This document shows positions 45,043 through 55,127 of a stretch of 64,000 nucleotides of DNA, in pieces. A model generated the notes under the pieces. It worked only from the letters and a program-made list of their open reading frames with translations. It was not told the origin of the DNA and made no database searches. How positions within the stretch are numbered: position 1 is the first letter of the stretch; every line of letters begins with the position of its first letter. The translations under genes were made by a program, and so were the position numbers. The stretch is from CALODL01 sp942492115 (GTDB lineage: Bacteria > Planctomycetota > Phycisphaerae > UBA1845 > CAIVHJ01), in the NCBI GenBank assembly GCA_942492115.1, contig CALODL010000024.1, positions 1-64,000 of the forward strand. Direction: 5' to 3'.

Positions 45043-45875
45043 TCAAACGCACGGATTACACTGCTGACGCCGTGAACGCTGCACGGTCGGTGCTTCTCGA
45101 ACTGGTGCGGCTGCTGGGTGAGTACCGGGACGACATCGCTGTCATCGGCGGCTGGGTGCCCACGCTCTTGCTGCCCCAGTCATCGGAACAGCATATCGGC
45201 AGCATCGACATCGACCTGGCTTTAAATCATCGCAAGCTGCAAGAGGCAGGATATCGTACGATTCGGCAGCTTCTCGAATCCCGAGGCTACAAGCAGGACG
45301 AACGGCAGCCGTTCATCTACAGACGAGCCGTCATCGTCGATAAACGAGAGATTCTGGTTGAGGTCGATCTGCTGGCCGGCGAATACGAGGGAACCGGGAA
45401 GAAACGACGCACGCAATCCGTGCAGGATGTTCGCCCGCGTAAGGCGCGAGCGTGCGACCTGGCATTCGAGATGTCGGAAGACGTCACAATCGAAGGAACA
45501 CTGCCGGAAGGTGGCAAGGACTCCGCCACCGTCCAGGTCGCCTCGATCGTCCCATTCCTCGTCATGAAGGGCATGGCTCTGCACGACCGGCTCAAAGAGA
45601 AGGACACCTATGACATCTACTTCTGCTTGAAGAACTGCGCCGATGGCTTGGACGGTCTCATCGAATCGTTTCGACCGCATGTTAATCATGGATTGGTGCG
45701 CGAAGGACTAGAGAAGATTGCAGATAAGTTCTCTTCGCCCGAGCACTTTGGTCCAAGGTCTGTGGCTGCTTTCCTGGATGTGACCGATCCGGAAGACCGC
45801 GATTTGCTGATGCGCGATGCGTACGAACGCACAAGCCACCTCTTGCGGCAACTCGGAATCGAGAAGAGCTCATAG
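45036..45875 (+). CDS. AbiEii-like nucleotidyltransferase toxin
   Basis: 279 residues from ATG 45036, overlapping the antitoxin stop. Nucleotidyltransferase motif: VIGGWVPTLL...IDIDLALN, with the catalytic Asp pair, and a further acidic residue in EVDLLAG. The lower part has FLVMKGMALHDRLKEKDTYD, equivalent to the conserved K-x-x-D motif of AbiEii. AbiEii enzymes stop growth by modifying a cellular RNA or protein and abort phage infection. Intact. Confidence 0.78.
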   Translation: MVIKRTDYTADAVNAARSVLLELVRLLGEYRDDIAVIGGWVPTLLLPQSSEQHIGSIDIDLALNHRKLQEAGYRTIRQLLESRGYKQDERQPFIYRRAVIVDKREILVEVDLLAGEYEGTGKKRRTQSVQDVRPRKARACDLAFEMSEDVTIEGTLPEGGKDSATVQVASIVPFLVMKGMALHDRLKEKDTYDIYFCLKNCADGLDGLIESFRPHVNHGLVREGLEKIADKFSSPEHFGPRSVAAFLDVTDPEDRDLLMRDAYERTSHLLRQLGIEKSS

Positions 45876-45954
45876 CCAGAGCGAGCACGCTGAGTCCCGG
45901 GAGCGACGGGAGACCGCTGTCGTGATGCCTTATCCAACGTGAGGTTCCTTGCCA

Positions 45955-46449
45955 ATGCCCAGAATCACGGCTACTCAGGGCCGGTACTTATTGTTCATTC
46001 ACGCATACATGGCGCGTCATGGTTGCGCTCCGGCAGAATCGGACATCGCGGCTGCGCTCTGTGTTACTCCACCCTCGGTCAACCAGATGATGCGCACATT
46101 GGAGAAGAAGGGCCTGATCCTGCGCGATCCCGGTGTGCCGCGTTCTATTCGACTGCTGGTTTCGGCCGAAGATATCCCCGGTGCGCGCCGCCCGCGCCCG
46201 GACAGTGCGTCTTCAAGCGGACCGGCTCGGGTTGGGCAGATGGCACCCTTAGAAATCGAGCGCCTGAGCCGGAAGGAGCGCCTGACCCTGATCGAACAGA
46301 TCTGGAACAGCTTGACAGCCGAGGACCTCGGGCTCACCGCCACCCAGCATGAGGAACTTGCCAGGAGACTGGATGATGCTGCGCGCAATCCCGACCAAGC
46401 GATGTCCTGGAGCGAGGCGCAGCGCCATATCCGCCAGGGCAAGCCGTGA
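45955..46449 (+). CDS. winged-helix regulator fused to an addiction-module antitoxin domain
   Basis: 164 residues from ATG 45955. Residues 1-75 are a LexA-type winged helix (TATQGRYLLFIHAYM, ALCVTPPSVNQMMRTLEKKGL). Residues 100-160 match the TIGR02574 addiction-module antitoxin: LSRKERLTLIEQIWNSL and MSWSEAQRHIRQGK. The partner toxin of such antitoxins (ParE/RelE) normally follows directly. Here only 30 codons of an unrelated frame begin at the overlapping GTG 46446, so the module looks orphaned. The fusion itself is unusual. Confidence 0.7.
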   Translation: MPRITATQGRYLLFIHAYMARHGCAPAESDIAAALCVTPPSVNQMMRTLEKKGLILRDPGVPRSIRLLVSAEDIPGARRPRPDSASSSGPARVGQMAPLEIERLSRKERLTLIEQIWNSLTAEDLGLTATQHEELARRLDDAARNPDQAMSWSEAQRHIRQGKP

Positions 46450-46647
46450 ACGAGTCGATCCGGCTCGGAGAATTCAGAATCCCAACGAATTCACAGGTAA
46501 GGCCTTCCGCCGCAGGCGAACACGGCCCGATCTCCTGACGGGGGCGAGATGCCGCTTGGACTGCGTGACCTTCTTCCAATATGATGCCACAGTTGCTTTT
46601 CGGCCCATCCCTGGTCAAGCAACTTCAGGATCAGCACCCAACTACAT

Positions 46648-48276
46648 ATGAACCGCCAGCCTTTCCACTCTGATGCGACCGCAATGCACGCCGGCCATGA
46701 CGCGAGCATTGATGCCTTTTGCTACGTGACCGCCGAGAAAGCATGGCTGTACCGCACGGTGATGCGGATCTTCGCGGAAGCCAAGGACCGCTTCGTGTTG
46801 CATCTTCGCAGCGCCGAAGTGCTCAAGTCACTTCACGACCGCGAAGTCGCACCGCAGCTTGACGTCGTCGAGCTCGAGCGCGCCCTGAACCAGCTGTGCG
46901 AGTGGGGCAACCTGCAGCGTCATTATGACACGTCCGAGGTCACTTCGCTCGAGGAGTTCAGCCGCCCGCGTTTCCTCTATCAAATCACGCACGAGGGACA
47001 GGCCGCGGAACAGGCCATCGGCCACTTCGTGCGGACCATCCGTCAGCCCGGAGAACTGCAGGCTGCAGCGCTGGGAGACATCCGCGATCTTCTGGGCGTG
47101 CTCGAGCGTCTGGCGCAGGACGAACGAATCGACGCCGGCAAATCATGGAGCACCTTGACCGAGATGGTGGGGCGCTTCGAACAACTGACGGCACGGGCCC
47201 AGACCTTCATCGCCAGCATCCAGCCCACCGCGGCGTTGCAGTCATCGACGATGGACGAGTTTGTTGCCTACAAGCGCATCCTGATCGATTACCTCGAACG
47301 GTTCATTCAAGATCTCGTCGTGCGCACCGCCGAGATCATTCGCAGCATCGAACGTATCGAAACCTGCGGAATCGAGCGCCTACTGGACAGCGCCTCGGAC
47401 CGGGAACTCGTCGATGCCATGGAGGTCCGAGCCGAAGATCGGGCTGCCGCGCAGTCTGCGTGGCGCCAGCGATGGCGTGGGTTTTGCGGATGGTTCATCG
47501 GCGAGGCCGGACGGCGTTCGCAGGCCGAAGAGTTGCGGGCTCACGCCCGTATGGCAATCCCGGCCCTCCTGCGCGCCGTGTCTACCATCCACGATCGTCG
47601 CCTGCAGCGCAGTGACCGGGCCGCCGACCTCAAAACGCTGGCGCGGTGGTTCGCAGAGTGCCCCGATGACGGCGCCGCTGCAAGACTGTGGCGCTCTGCA
47701 TTCGCGCTGAGCCCGGCGCGTCATCTCCGTGTGACCGAGGAGACGCTCGACGAATGGGATCAGCGTGCGGTGCGGGCATCGGTGAGCTGGCTCGACGCGC
47801 CGCCAATGCGCATCGCCGCACGCTTGCGGCGTACGGGACGCCATACGAGGCGTGGCCGGCCCGTCGGCGTAGTTGACCGCTCAGCGGCCCTGGCTAGCCT
47901 GGCCAAACTTGCTGCCGACCAGGCACGTGAGATTGCAGACGCCCGGGGGGCGATCATGACGTCCGGCCCGATCAGACTCTCGGACTTCGAGCGGCTGGAC
48001 ATCGGCGCCTTCAATTTGTTCCTCGAACTGCTCGGTGAGGCCCTGGCCCGCAAGACCCATGCGCAGGAGCCCGTGTCCGCAACATCCATCGACGGTGCGA
48101 CGTGCATCGATCTCGAACCGCTGGCCGATGCCGTCGAGGTCACCCTCCATACGTCATGGGGGACATTCCGGGGACTCGATCACCGCATCCACATTTACTG
48201 CACTCAGCCCGCAGCGCCCACCGCTCCTGCGGTACAAGCCCCATCCCAACCGGACCACGAGGAGGCCGCAGCGTGA
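46648..48276 (+). CDS. jetA: Wadjet-type JetA (DUF2397/TIGR02677)
   Basis: 542 residues. First gene of a four-gene operon. The start of the domain (CYVTAEKAWLYRTVMRIFAEAKDRFVLHL) matches TIGR02677. In Wadjet complexes JetA is the kleisin that closes the SMC ring. Long alpha-helical middle, then DUF2397-type C-terminus. Stop overlaps the JetB start as GTGA. ATG 46648 has only a weak Shine-Dalgarno; ATG 46684 is possible. Confidence 0.86.
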   Translation: MNRQPFHSDATAMHAGHDASIDAFCYVTAEKAWLYRTVMRIFAEAKDRFVLHLRSAEVLKSLHDREVAPQLDVVELERALNQLCEWGNLQRHYDTSEVTSLEEFSRPRFLYQITHEGQAAEQAIGHFVRTIRQPGELQAAALGDIRDLLGVLERLAQDERIDAGKSWSTLTEMVGRFEQLTARAQTFIASIQPTAALQSSTMDEFVAYKRILIDYLERFIQDLVVRTAEIIRSIERIETCGIERLLDSASDRELVDAMEVRAEDRAAAQSAWRQRWRGFCGWFIGEAGRRSQAEELRAHARMAIPALLRAVSTIHDRRLQRSDRAADLKTLARWFAECPDDGAAARLWRSAFALSPARHLRVTEETLDEWDQRAVRASVSWLDAPPMRIAARLRRTGRHTRRGRPVGVVDRSAALASLAKLAADQAREIADARGAIMTSGPIRLSDFERLDIGAFNLFLELLGEALARKTHAQEPVSATSIDGATCIDLEPLADAVEVTLHTSWGTFRGLDHRIHIYCTQPAAPTAPAVQAPSQPDHEEAAA

Positions 48277-49523
48277 ACTCGCCGGGCCGGGCACTGAGTC
48301 AGCGCTTGTTGGAGGCCGAGATCGACGAACGCCGGCGTGCACTCCGGGCACTGCTGCACCGTCCGCTGATCCGCGCCGCAGCCGGGGAGGTCCACGGATT
48401 GATTCGCAGGAACGCTGAATGGCTTCGACAGTGGTTGAACCATAATACGGGCTGGCATCTGCACGTGGACAGCGACCTCGCGCGATTGCACAAGGCGCCG
48501 GCAGACGCTGTAGATGACACTCGCGCCGCGGTGGATGGTCGCACGGGTGAAGCCTTCGACCGCCGGCGCGCGATGCTCGTGTGCCTGTGCCTGGCAGCAC
48601 TGCAGGAGTTCGAGCGCCAGACGATCCTGGGCAAGATCGCTGAACGGGTCTGCGAGTTGGCGGGGGCGGATGAGGCCATCGTATCTGCGGACATGGTTCC
48701 CGATCTGCAAAGGCGTGACGATCGACGCCATCTCATACAGGCCGTGCGTTTGCTGATCGACTTCGGCGTTCTCATTCGAATCGACGGTGACGAAAACCAA
48801 TTCCTCAAGAAGCGCGGTGACGTCCTGTACACCATAGACCGTGCTGTGCTGACGGCCATGCTCAGTGTGCGACGTGGACCATCAACGATTGCGGCGAACG
48901 GGCTGGAGCAGCGGATCTTCGAAATGGCCGCCGAACCACTGGTCGAAGGCGACGAGGCCCGCAACCGCCGATTGCGGTGGTCACTGATACGGCGACTATT
49001 GGATGATCCGGTGGTCTACTACGCGGACCTTTCCGACGATGAGCGCCAGTACCTGGCATCCCAGCGACCGCGGATCGTCAGCGAGATCGAGATGGCGACT
49101 GGGCTGGTGCCCGAAATCCGTGCGGAGGGCATCGCCTTCGTCGACCCGACCGGCACGTTGACCGACCTCGACATGCCTGAAGAAGGCACGGACGGACACG
49201 CCGGCTTACTCGTGGCCCAGTGGTTGGCCGAGCGGATACGCCTGCACCGCGACGCGTCGTGCTGTCAGGTCACCATGGCCGAATTGAGCGCCTACATTGG
49301 CGATCTGATTCACATCCACAGGCGGCAAAATCGGCACTGGCGAAGGGATGTCGAGGCCCCCGGATATGAGAAGATCATGGCCGAGCAGATCGTCCGGCGA
49401 TTCGAAGCCCTGCGCCTGGTTCACAGGGACGGTAGTCGAATCGTCCCGAACGCGGCCATCGCCCGCTACGCCGCGCAAGAGCCGCAGGCGTCAGGGCCGG
49501 GCCCGGATAGGCTGTGGGCATGA
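48273..49523 (+). CDS. jetB: Wadjet-type JetB (DUF2398/TIGR02678)
   Basis: 416 residues from GTG 48273, with AGGAGG 8-14 bases upstream. Family TIGR02678, the KITE-like subunit that binds the kleisin. N-terminal helix LLEAEIDERRRALRALL, then winged-helix segments (RRHLIQAVRLLIDFGVLIRID) and a C-terminal EKIMAEQIVRRFEALRLVHR. Overlaps jetC by four bases (ATGA at 49520). Confidence 0.86.
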   Translation: MNSPGRALSQRLLEAEIDERRRALRALLHRPLIRAAAGEVHGLIRRNAEWLRQWLNHNTGWHLHVDSDLARLHKAPADAVDDTRAAVDGRTGEAFDRRRAMLVCLCLAALQEFERQTILGKIAERVCELAGADEAIVSADMVPDLQRRDDRRHLIQAVRLLIDFGVLIRIDGDENQFLKKRGDVLYTIDRAVLTAMLSVRRGPSTIAANGLEQRIFEMAAEPLVEGDEARNRRLRWSLIRRLLDDPVVYYADLSDDERQYLASQRPRIVSEIEMATGLVPEIRAEGIAFVDPTGTLTDLDMPEEGTDGHAGLLVAQWLAERIRLHRDASCCQVTMAELSAYIGDLIHIHRRQNRHWRRDVEAPGYEKIMAEQIVRRFEALRLVHRDGSRIVPNAAIARYAAQEPQASGPGPDRLWA

Positions 49524-52500
49524 GCGTCTCCGCCAATGGACAACAAGCTCCCGGGGTCGACTTGCCGCAGCCGATCCACGAGCGCTGGCAACCCTTGCGC
49601 AGCGGCCTGTTCAACGTCTATCGATATCAACTACAGGAGTTCTGGTTTGACCACGGTCGTCTGCTGCTGCGCGGCAACAACGGCACCGGTAAGTCCCGTG
49701 TTCTTGCACTACAGCTACCGCTGCTGCTCGATGGCGAAATGCTCCCGGCCCGCGTTGAGCCGGACGGGGACATGGCCAAGCGCATCGAGTGGAACCTGCT
49801 CATGGACAGGCACGAAGATCGCCTGGGGTACACGTGGCTAGAATTCGGGCGACAAGTCCCCAGTGGTAGCGCCCAGTTCTGGACCATCGGCATCGGCATG
49901 CACGCCCATGAAGGCCGCGGCGTGCCGAACCGTTGGTACTTCGTGACGTCGCAGAGAATAGGCCTCGATCTGCAACTCCTCAGCGAGCACGGCAACCTGC
50001 TGCCCCGCGATCGGCTGATCGAGGCTATTGCTGAACACGGCAGGGTCGTGCTTACGGCCCGCGACTATCGTCGTGAGCTCGACCGGGTCCTGTTTGGGCT
50101 GGGCCGCGAGCGATATGACGCGCTGATCGAGTTACTGCTGCAGCTCCGGCGTCCTCAGCTCTCGAGGGATCTCAACGAGGCGAATCTCTCTCGCGCCCTC
50201 AGCCTGGCGCTCCCGCCCGTCGAACAGAAGATCCTCGATGACGTGGCCGATGCGTTCCGCGGCCTCGATCGAGACCGCGAGGAACTCGACGGTTTCAAGA
50301 CAGCCCAACAGGCCGTCGAGCAGTTCCTGGTCGAATACGAGCCGTACGCGCAGATGGCCGCGCGACGCCGGGCGGGCGAGGTTCGCAGCCGGCATTCTGC
50401 TTACGAGAAGGTCATGCGTCGTCTGCGTCAGGCCGAGCAAGATCGTGACGTTGCTGCGCAAGAGGTTCAGCGTCTGACCGATCATATGAAGGCCCTCGAA
50501 TTGAAGCGCTGTGAAGCCGAGGCCCGAATCCAGCAGCTGCAAGACAGCCCGGCGATGAAGGACGCCTGGGAGCTGGACCGCCTGTGCCAACAGGCCCGTC
50601 GTCTTGCGGATGAGCTGCAGGAACGTAAAGACGACAGTGCTAAGGCGAATGATCAACTCCTGCGCGCGTGCTCGGAACTGGAATTGGCCGCCGACGATGC
50701 CGCCGAGGCGGCGCACCACTACACCAATGCTGCCGAAGCCGTCTCCTCGAGTGCCACTGCTGCGCGTTTGCCCGAACTGCACCTCGCAGTGCACGGAGAG
50801 GTTTCCGATGTGCCGCTGGCAGCAGAGGTAACCCAATCGCTTCATACCGACGCTCTGCAGCGGATCGACGACCGCCGCGCGCGGTACACCATCTCGGACA
50901 ATTGCACAAGCACTGGGAACGCGCCGATCTAGAGCACCGCGAAGCCGATCGTCGCCGTGCCGAGAAGCAGGGCTTGCTGGAAGAAGCCTTGACCAGCCAC
51001 GCTGCATCCCGCGCAGCTGTGGCGACCGAGGTTCGGGCCGCGATGACAGATTACGATGCCTGGCACGCCGCTTGCACGATTCTGGCCCCGGAGGAGCGCT
51101 CCATTCTCGCAGAGCCGCTAATGCTCTGGACCGAAGCCGATGAGGGTGACAGCCCGTTAGCGGAAGCCGTTGAGCGTGCCTATCTCGAGGTCCGTGGGGA
51201 CCTCGCCCGGCGTGTGGCTCACGAGCTCGAACGGCTCGAGCGGCACGGCCGCGAGTTGGCCGAACTGGATCGGCAAATGACCGAGTTGCGCGACGGGGCT
51301 CATGTGCCGCCTCCGGTGCCCCACACGCGCGCCGCGGAGCGTGATAAGAGGACCGGCAGGCCCCTGTGGCAGTTGCTGGACTTCCGTGACCACGTTCCCG
51401 AAGCCGATCGCGCCGGGCTGGAAGCCGCCCTGGAGGCCGCGGGGCTGCTCGATGCTTGGGTGACGGGCGATGGCGTGGTGCGCACGGCCGATTGGCTCGA
51501 CACCTTCATCGACGTTTCGGAAACCGAGCCCCTCGATCCAGCAGCCCATATTGGCAGCGTCCTTGCATGCGACGAAACGGCAGCGGACGGTGCCGTTGCC
51601 GTGCCGACCATCCAGGCCGTGATCGAACGCATCGGCCTGGGTCGCCAACGTGCAGTTGTGTGGATCGATGCGGATGGCGCCTGGGGCAACGGACCTCTGG
51701 CCGGTCGCTGGAAAAAGCAGCATGCCCAGCACGTCGGTGCTGCGGCCCGTGAGGCGCATCGGCTGCGAAGCCTTGGCCAGATGCAGGAGCAGCACGCTGC
51801 CCTTGAGCAGGTCGTCCTCGAGATCGAGAATAGCCTCGAAGCATTAGACCGACGTACAGCGACAGCTGACGCCGAGAAGCAAGGAGCGCCATCAGACGCT
51901 TCTGTTCGTGCGGCAATGGCCATGGTGCAGGCAGCGGCCTCGGAAGTCGTCCGCGTCCGGGAGCGTTTGGCTTCGGCGCAATCCGCGGCGACTGCCGCCG
52001 CCCAAGCGGTTCAGGTGGCGCGCCAGCGACTCGAATCAGATGCTGGCGACGTCGGTTTGTCCGACGAAGTCGACGATCTCGAATCCTATCGCGACCGCTT
52101 GTTGCTGCATCGTGAAGCCACCCTAATCTGGTTCAGCGCATGCGAGCGCTGGGGGATGAGCCATGACAATCTCATCGCCTCCAGGGTCCGGGAAGAGCAG
52201 GCTCGAGCAGCAGTTGATCGTTGCCAAGAGTCCGAAGACCGCGCTCAACGCGCCGCCCGCGAAGCGGAGGTTCGTCGCGACACGCTGGAACGCACGAAAG
52301 GCGCATCGATTGAGACCATCCAGAAAGAGCTCGACGCGGCACGGCGTGCACGACAGCAGATCGAGACAGCACTGGATCAGGACCGCGAAGCCCATAGCGC
52401 AGCGCGGGAGCAGCGAGCCGGGGCTGCCCAACGGGTTGAAAGCGAATCGAGCTTTCTCGATGAATGTGAGGAGGTGCGGGACCAGGCAATCGGACGCCTG

Positions 52501-53622
52501 CGCAGGCTGGTCGAAGCCGGATTGTTGAACATCGCTGTTGCCGAAATGGCAGACACGGTGGGCGATCTGTCCTCGACCACGGCTGCGGTTGCCTTGGCCC
52601 GACAGCTGGAACAGTGCCTTACAGAAACCTCGGATGACGACCCCACCTGGGAGCGCACGCACACGCGGCTACACCATTCCATTCAGACACTCGAACAGGC
52701 GTTGCTGCCGCACGACATTCGCCCGGAATCCAGCCAGCCGGGTGGCTTGTGGCAGGTCTCTGCCCCGTTCCGCGGCCAACGGATGGACCTGCACGATCTG
52801 CGCGGCGCACTTCACGATGAGGTTTCGCAACGCGATGCCCTGCTCGAACACAAAGAGCGGGAGGTCTTGGAAAACACGTTGGTTGGTGAGTTGGCCACAC
52901 ATCTGCATCAGCGCCTGCGTGACGGGGACCGCCTGGTTCAGGAGATGAACACCCAGATCGAGAGCCGCCCGATGAGCACCGGCATGAAGTTGCGGTTCAA
53001 ATGGGAGCTCGACGACGATGGTCCAGAGGGGCTGCCGGAGGCCCGGCAGCGTCTTATCGGGACAGCAGGCACGTGGTCCGTCGAAGATCGCAGTGCCCTG
53101 GGCAGTTTCCTGCAAGCCCAGATCCAGCGCTCGAGACTCGAGGACGAAGCCGGAACATGGGAAGACCATCTCGCTCAGGCGCTGGACTATCGCATGTGGC
53201 ATTCGTTCGCCGTACTACGTTACCAACAGGGCAAGTGGATGCGCCTGACGCGCCGCACGCACGGCACCGGTTCGGGTGGTGAAAAGGCGGTGGCCTTGAC
53301 ACTGCCTTTGTTCGCTGCGGCCGCTGCGCACTATGACTCGGCGAGACCCGATGCACCTCGCCTCGTCATGCTCGACGAGGCGTTCGTCGGAATCGATGCA
53401 GACATGCGCCGCAATTGCATGGGGCTTCTGGCGACCTTCGATCTGGATTTTGTGATCACGAGCGAGCGCGAGTGGGGTTGCTATGACACGTTGCCGGGCG
53501 TTGCGATCTACCAGCTGTCAGGACGGGAAGGAATCGATGCCGTCTTCGCCAGTCGATGGGTCTGGAACGGCCATGAGCGCGTGCAGGCCGACGTTCCCGA
53601 TGGTACGGGAAACCTCCCGTGA
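49520..53622 (+). pseudogene. jetC: Wadjet-type JetC SMC-like ATPase (TIGR02680), one base short
   Basis: With one base restored this is about 1367 residues, the normal size for TIGR02680. Head part 1: Walker A RGNNGTGKSRVL (near residue 55). Two long coiled-coil arms (about 270-700 and 700-1220) with a hinge region in between. Head part 2: ABC signature GTGSGGEKAVALT and Walker B RLVMLDEAFVGID. The frame breaks in a CG-rich stretch near 50876-50884; upstream frame stops at 50932, downstream frame is open from 50668. No slippery heptamer is visible. If real, the motor is broken; if an assembly error, it is intact. Confidence 0.82.
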
Positions 53623-53643
53623 CAGTCGACGTTGCGAGCAGAT

Positions 53644-54933
53644 ATGGACGAATTGCCGCCCCAAGCTGAGGCGTCCAACGACTCGGACGCGATCATCGAT
53701 CGCGAGCGCCTGGAACGAACGCTCGGCACAGCACCATTGCAGCCCCTGATCGACAGGCTAACAAGGCGATTCGAGGCCGGAAATACAGCCCCAATTGGGG
53801 TTGTCAGTCTTCGCGCGCCCACCGCCGCTGAGCGCGCGGCGATCGACAGTCTTCTCGGGCGGCCTCCCTCGACCGGCGATCCTCTCGCCATCCGGCTCGA
53901 TCGACTCGATCGCATTGTTCGAACTGCTGGATTCGCGCCGAGCCTGTTCGCTGCCGTCGAGGCGCTTGTCGGTCCGATCGATGACAAGGCCGCACGGCGA
54001 GCTCTGGACGCGCAGGCCTGGCAACGTGTTTTTGACGATGCGAGCAGCCGATTGCAGGGCCGTTCCGAACTACATGGTTGGCTTGAGGACTTGCAACGGA
54101 CTGGGCTTCTCAAGAAGCTCGTTCGTCGGGATCCTGCAAGCGGCGCGATGCTCCTGCAGCAGGCAATCGACGTGGCGTTGCTTCTGCCGCACAGCGGGAC
54201 GACGCTGAATCAGCTCGCCGTAGCTGCGACGGGAGACGCCCATGCTCTGGATCGCGGATCACGGTTGATGTCCGCTGTGTCCGGTGCGCTGACGCGGCTG
54301 TCGGGGATCGCCGACGTGCGCTCGGCAGGACGATTCCTGCGTGCATGGGCGCGTGTTGGTGTGACTTGCGATGTGCTCAGCGCATCGGTTCTGGTACTTA
54401 ATCTGGTGTGTGACGCCGACACGCTCACGGGCCGCCTTCTGGCGTGTTGTGCCGAGGCCGGCGAGCCGTGTCGCCTGGTGGCGCGGCAACTCTTGCACCA
54501 CACGCCGGTCTGGAGCCACGTAACTGCGCCGGAAACGGTCTACGTTTGCGAGAACCCGGACGTCATCACGGCTGCGGCCGAGAGCGAGAAGACGACGATG
54601 CCGCTGGTGTGCGTTGAGGGCTGGCCCTCGAATGCCGTGCGCCTGCTGCTCGAGCGACTCGTGGCCGGGCAAGTACGCCTTTGCTACCACGGCGACTTTG
54701 ACTGGCCGGGAATCATGATCGCCAACTACGTGATGCAGGAGTATTGCGCACAACCCTGGCGAATGAGCACGGCCGACTATGCGGCAGCGGCTCATGGCAG
54801 CAAGCTCCCGTTAGATGGGACGCCTGTAGATGCACGGTGGGACGCGGCGCTGCGCCCTCAAATGGAGCAGATTGGTCTCGCCGTGCACGAAGAACAGGTA
54901 TTGGATGACCTGCTCGATGACCTCGGGCCTTAG
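53644..54933 (+). CDS. jetD: Wadjet-type JetD TOPRIM nuclease (DUF2399/TIGR02679)
   Basis: 429 residues from ATG 53644 (a TTG at 53632 is in frame). TOPRIM-like catalytic centre in the C-terminal half: Glu in VYVCENPDVI, and DxD in YHGDFDWPGIMIANYV, as in topo VI/Spo11-type nucleases. The N-terminal half has TIGR02679 features (RSELHGWLEDLQRTGLLKKL). In Wadjet, JetD cleaves the plasmid once the SMC motor has extruded it. Overlaps nothing; last gene of the element, followed by the R2 end. Confidence 0.85.
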   Translation: MDELPPQAEASNDSDAIIDRERLERTLGTAPLQPLIDRLTRRFEAGNTAPIGVVSLRAPTAAERAAIDSLLGRPPSTGDPLAIRLDRLDRIVRTAGFAPSLFAAVEALVGPIDDKAARRALDAQAWQRVFDDASSRLQGRSELHGWLEDLQRTGLLKKLVRRDPASGAMLLQQAIDVALLLPHSGTTLNQLAVAATGDAHALDRGSRLMSAVSGALTRLSGIADVRSAGRFLRAWARVGVTCDVLSASVLVLNLVCDADTLTGRLLACCAEAGEPCRLVARQLLHHTPVWSHVTAPETVYVCENPDVITAAAESEKTTMPLVCVEGWPSNAVRLLLERLVAGQVRLCYHGDFDWPGIMIANYVMQEYCAQPWRMSTADYAAAAHGSKLPLDGTPVDARWDAALRPQMEQIGLAVHEEQVLDDLLDDLGP

Positions 54934-54963
54934 TTACATGAGCCGCATTGAGTCGAGAGCCCA

Positions 54964-55111
54964 CTGCCCCCGACCTGCCCCCATTCCCCGGTCGCGAATG
55001 GTCACGAATCGTAGGGAATCCCCGCCCACCGAACTCACGCAACGTATTGCATAGCGAGGCAACAAGACCAACAACGCCGTTTGCAGCTTCTGAGCGTAGA
55101 TCGGCTATCCA
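54964..55111 (+). repeat. right-end sequence R2 of element 2
   Basis: Direct repeat of R1 (43501-43648), starting with octamers CTGCCCCC at 54964-54971 and 54975-54982, 129 bases before the core. Confidence 0.62.
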
Positions 55112-55127
55112 GAATCCCCCTCCTCCG
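55112..55127 (+). other. attachment core copy 4 (degenerate), right end of island
   Basis: GAATCCCCCTCCTCCG, one base shorter than the tRNA copy. Probable right chromosomal junction. The stretch 55128-55431 holds no recognisable gene; it is the 5' flank of the Cys-rich protein gene. Confidence 0.65.

Larger units (their letters stand above)
43666..55127. mobile_element. element 2 of tandem tRNA-Ser island
   Basis: Bounded by cores at 43649-43665 and 55112-55127 (the last lacks one base and is degenerate). It carries an AbiE-like TA pair, an antitoxin-like regulator and jetABCD. End sequences match element 1. No integrase is present. Confidence 0.72.

Noticed and set aside
46446..46538. 30-codon frame overlapping the antitoxin stop as a toxin
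   Set aside because: Too short and not similar to ParE/RelE; noted only as possible remains.
50876..50932. Programmed frameshift in jetC
   Set aside because: No slippery heptamer or clear downstream structure; a missing base is simpler.
50668..53622. Second half of jetC as a separate gene
   Set aside because: No start signal, and it holds only the second coiled coil and the C-terminal head, useless without the first half.
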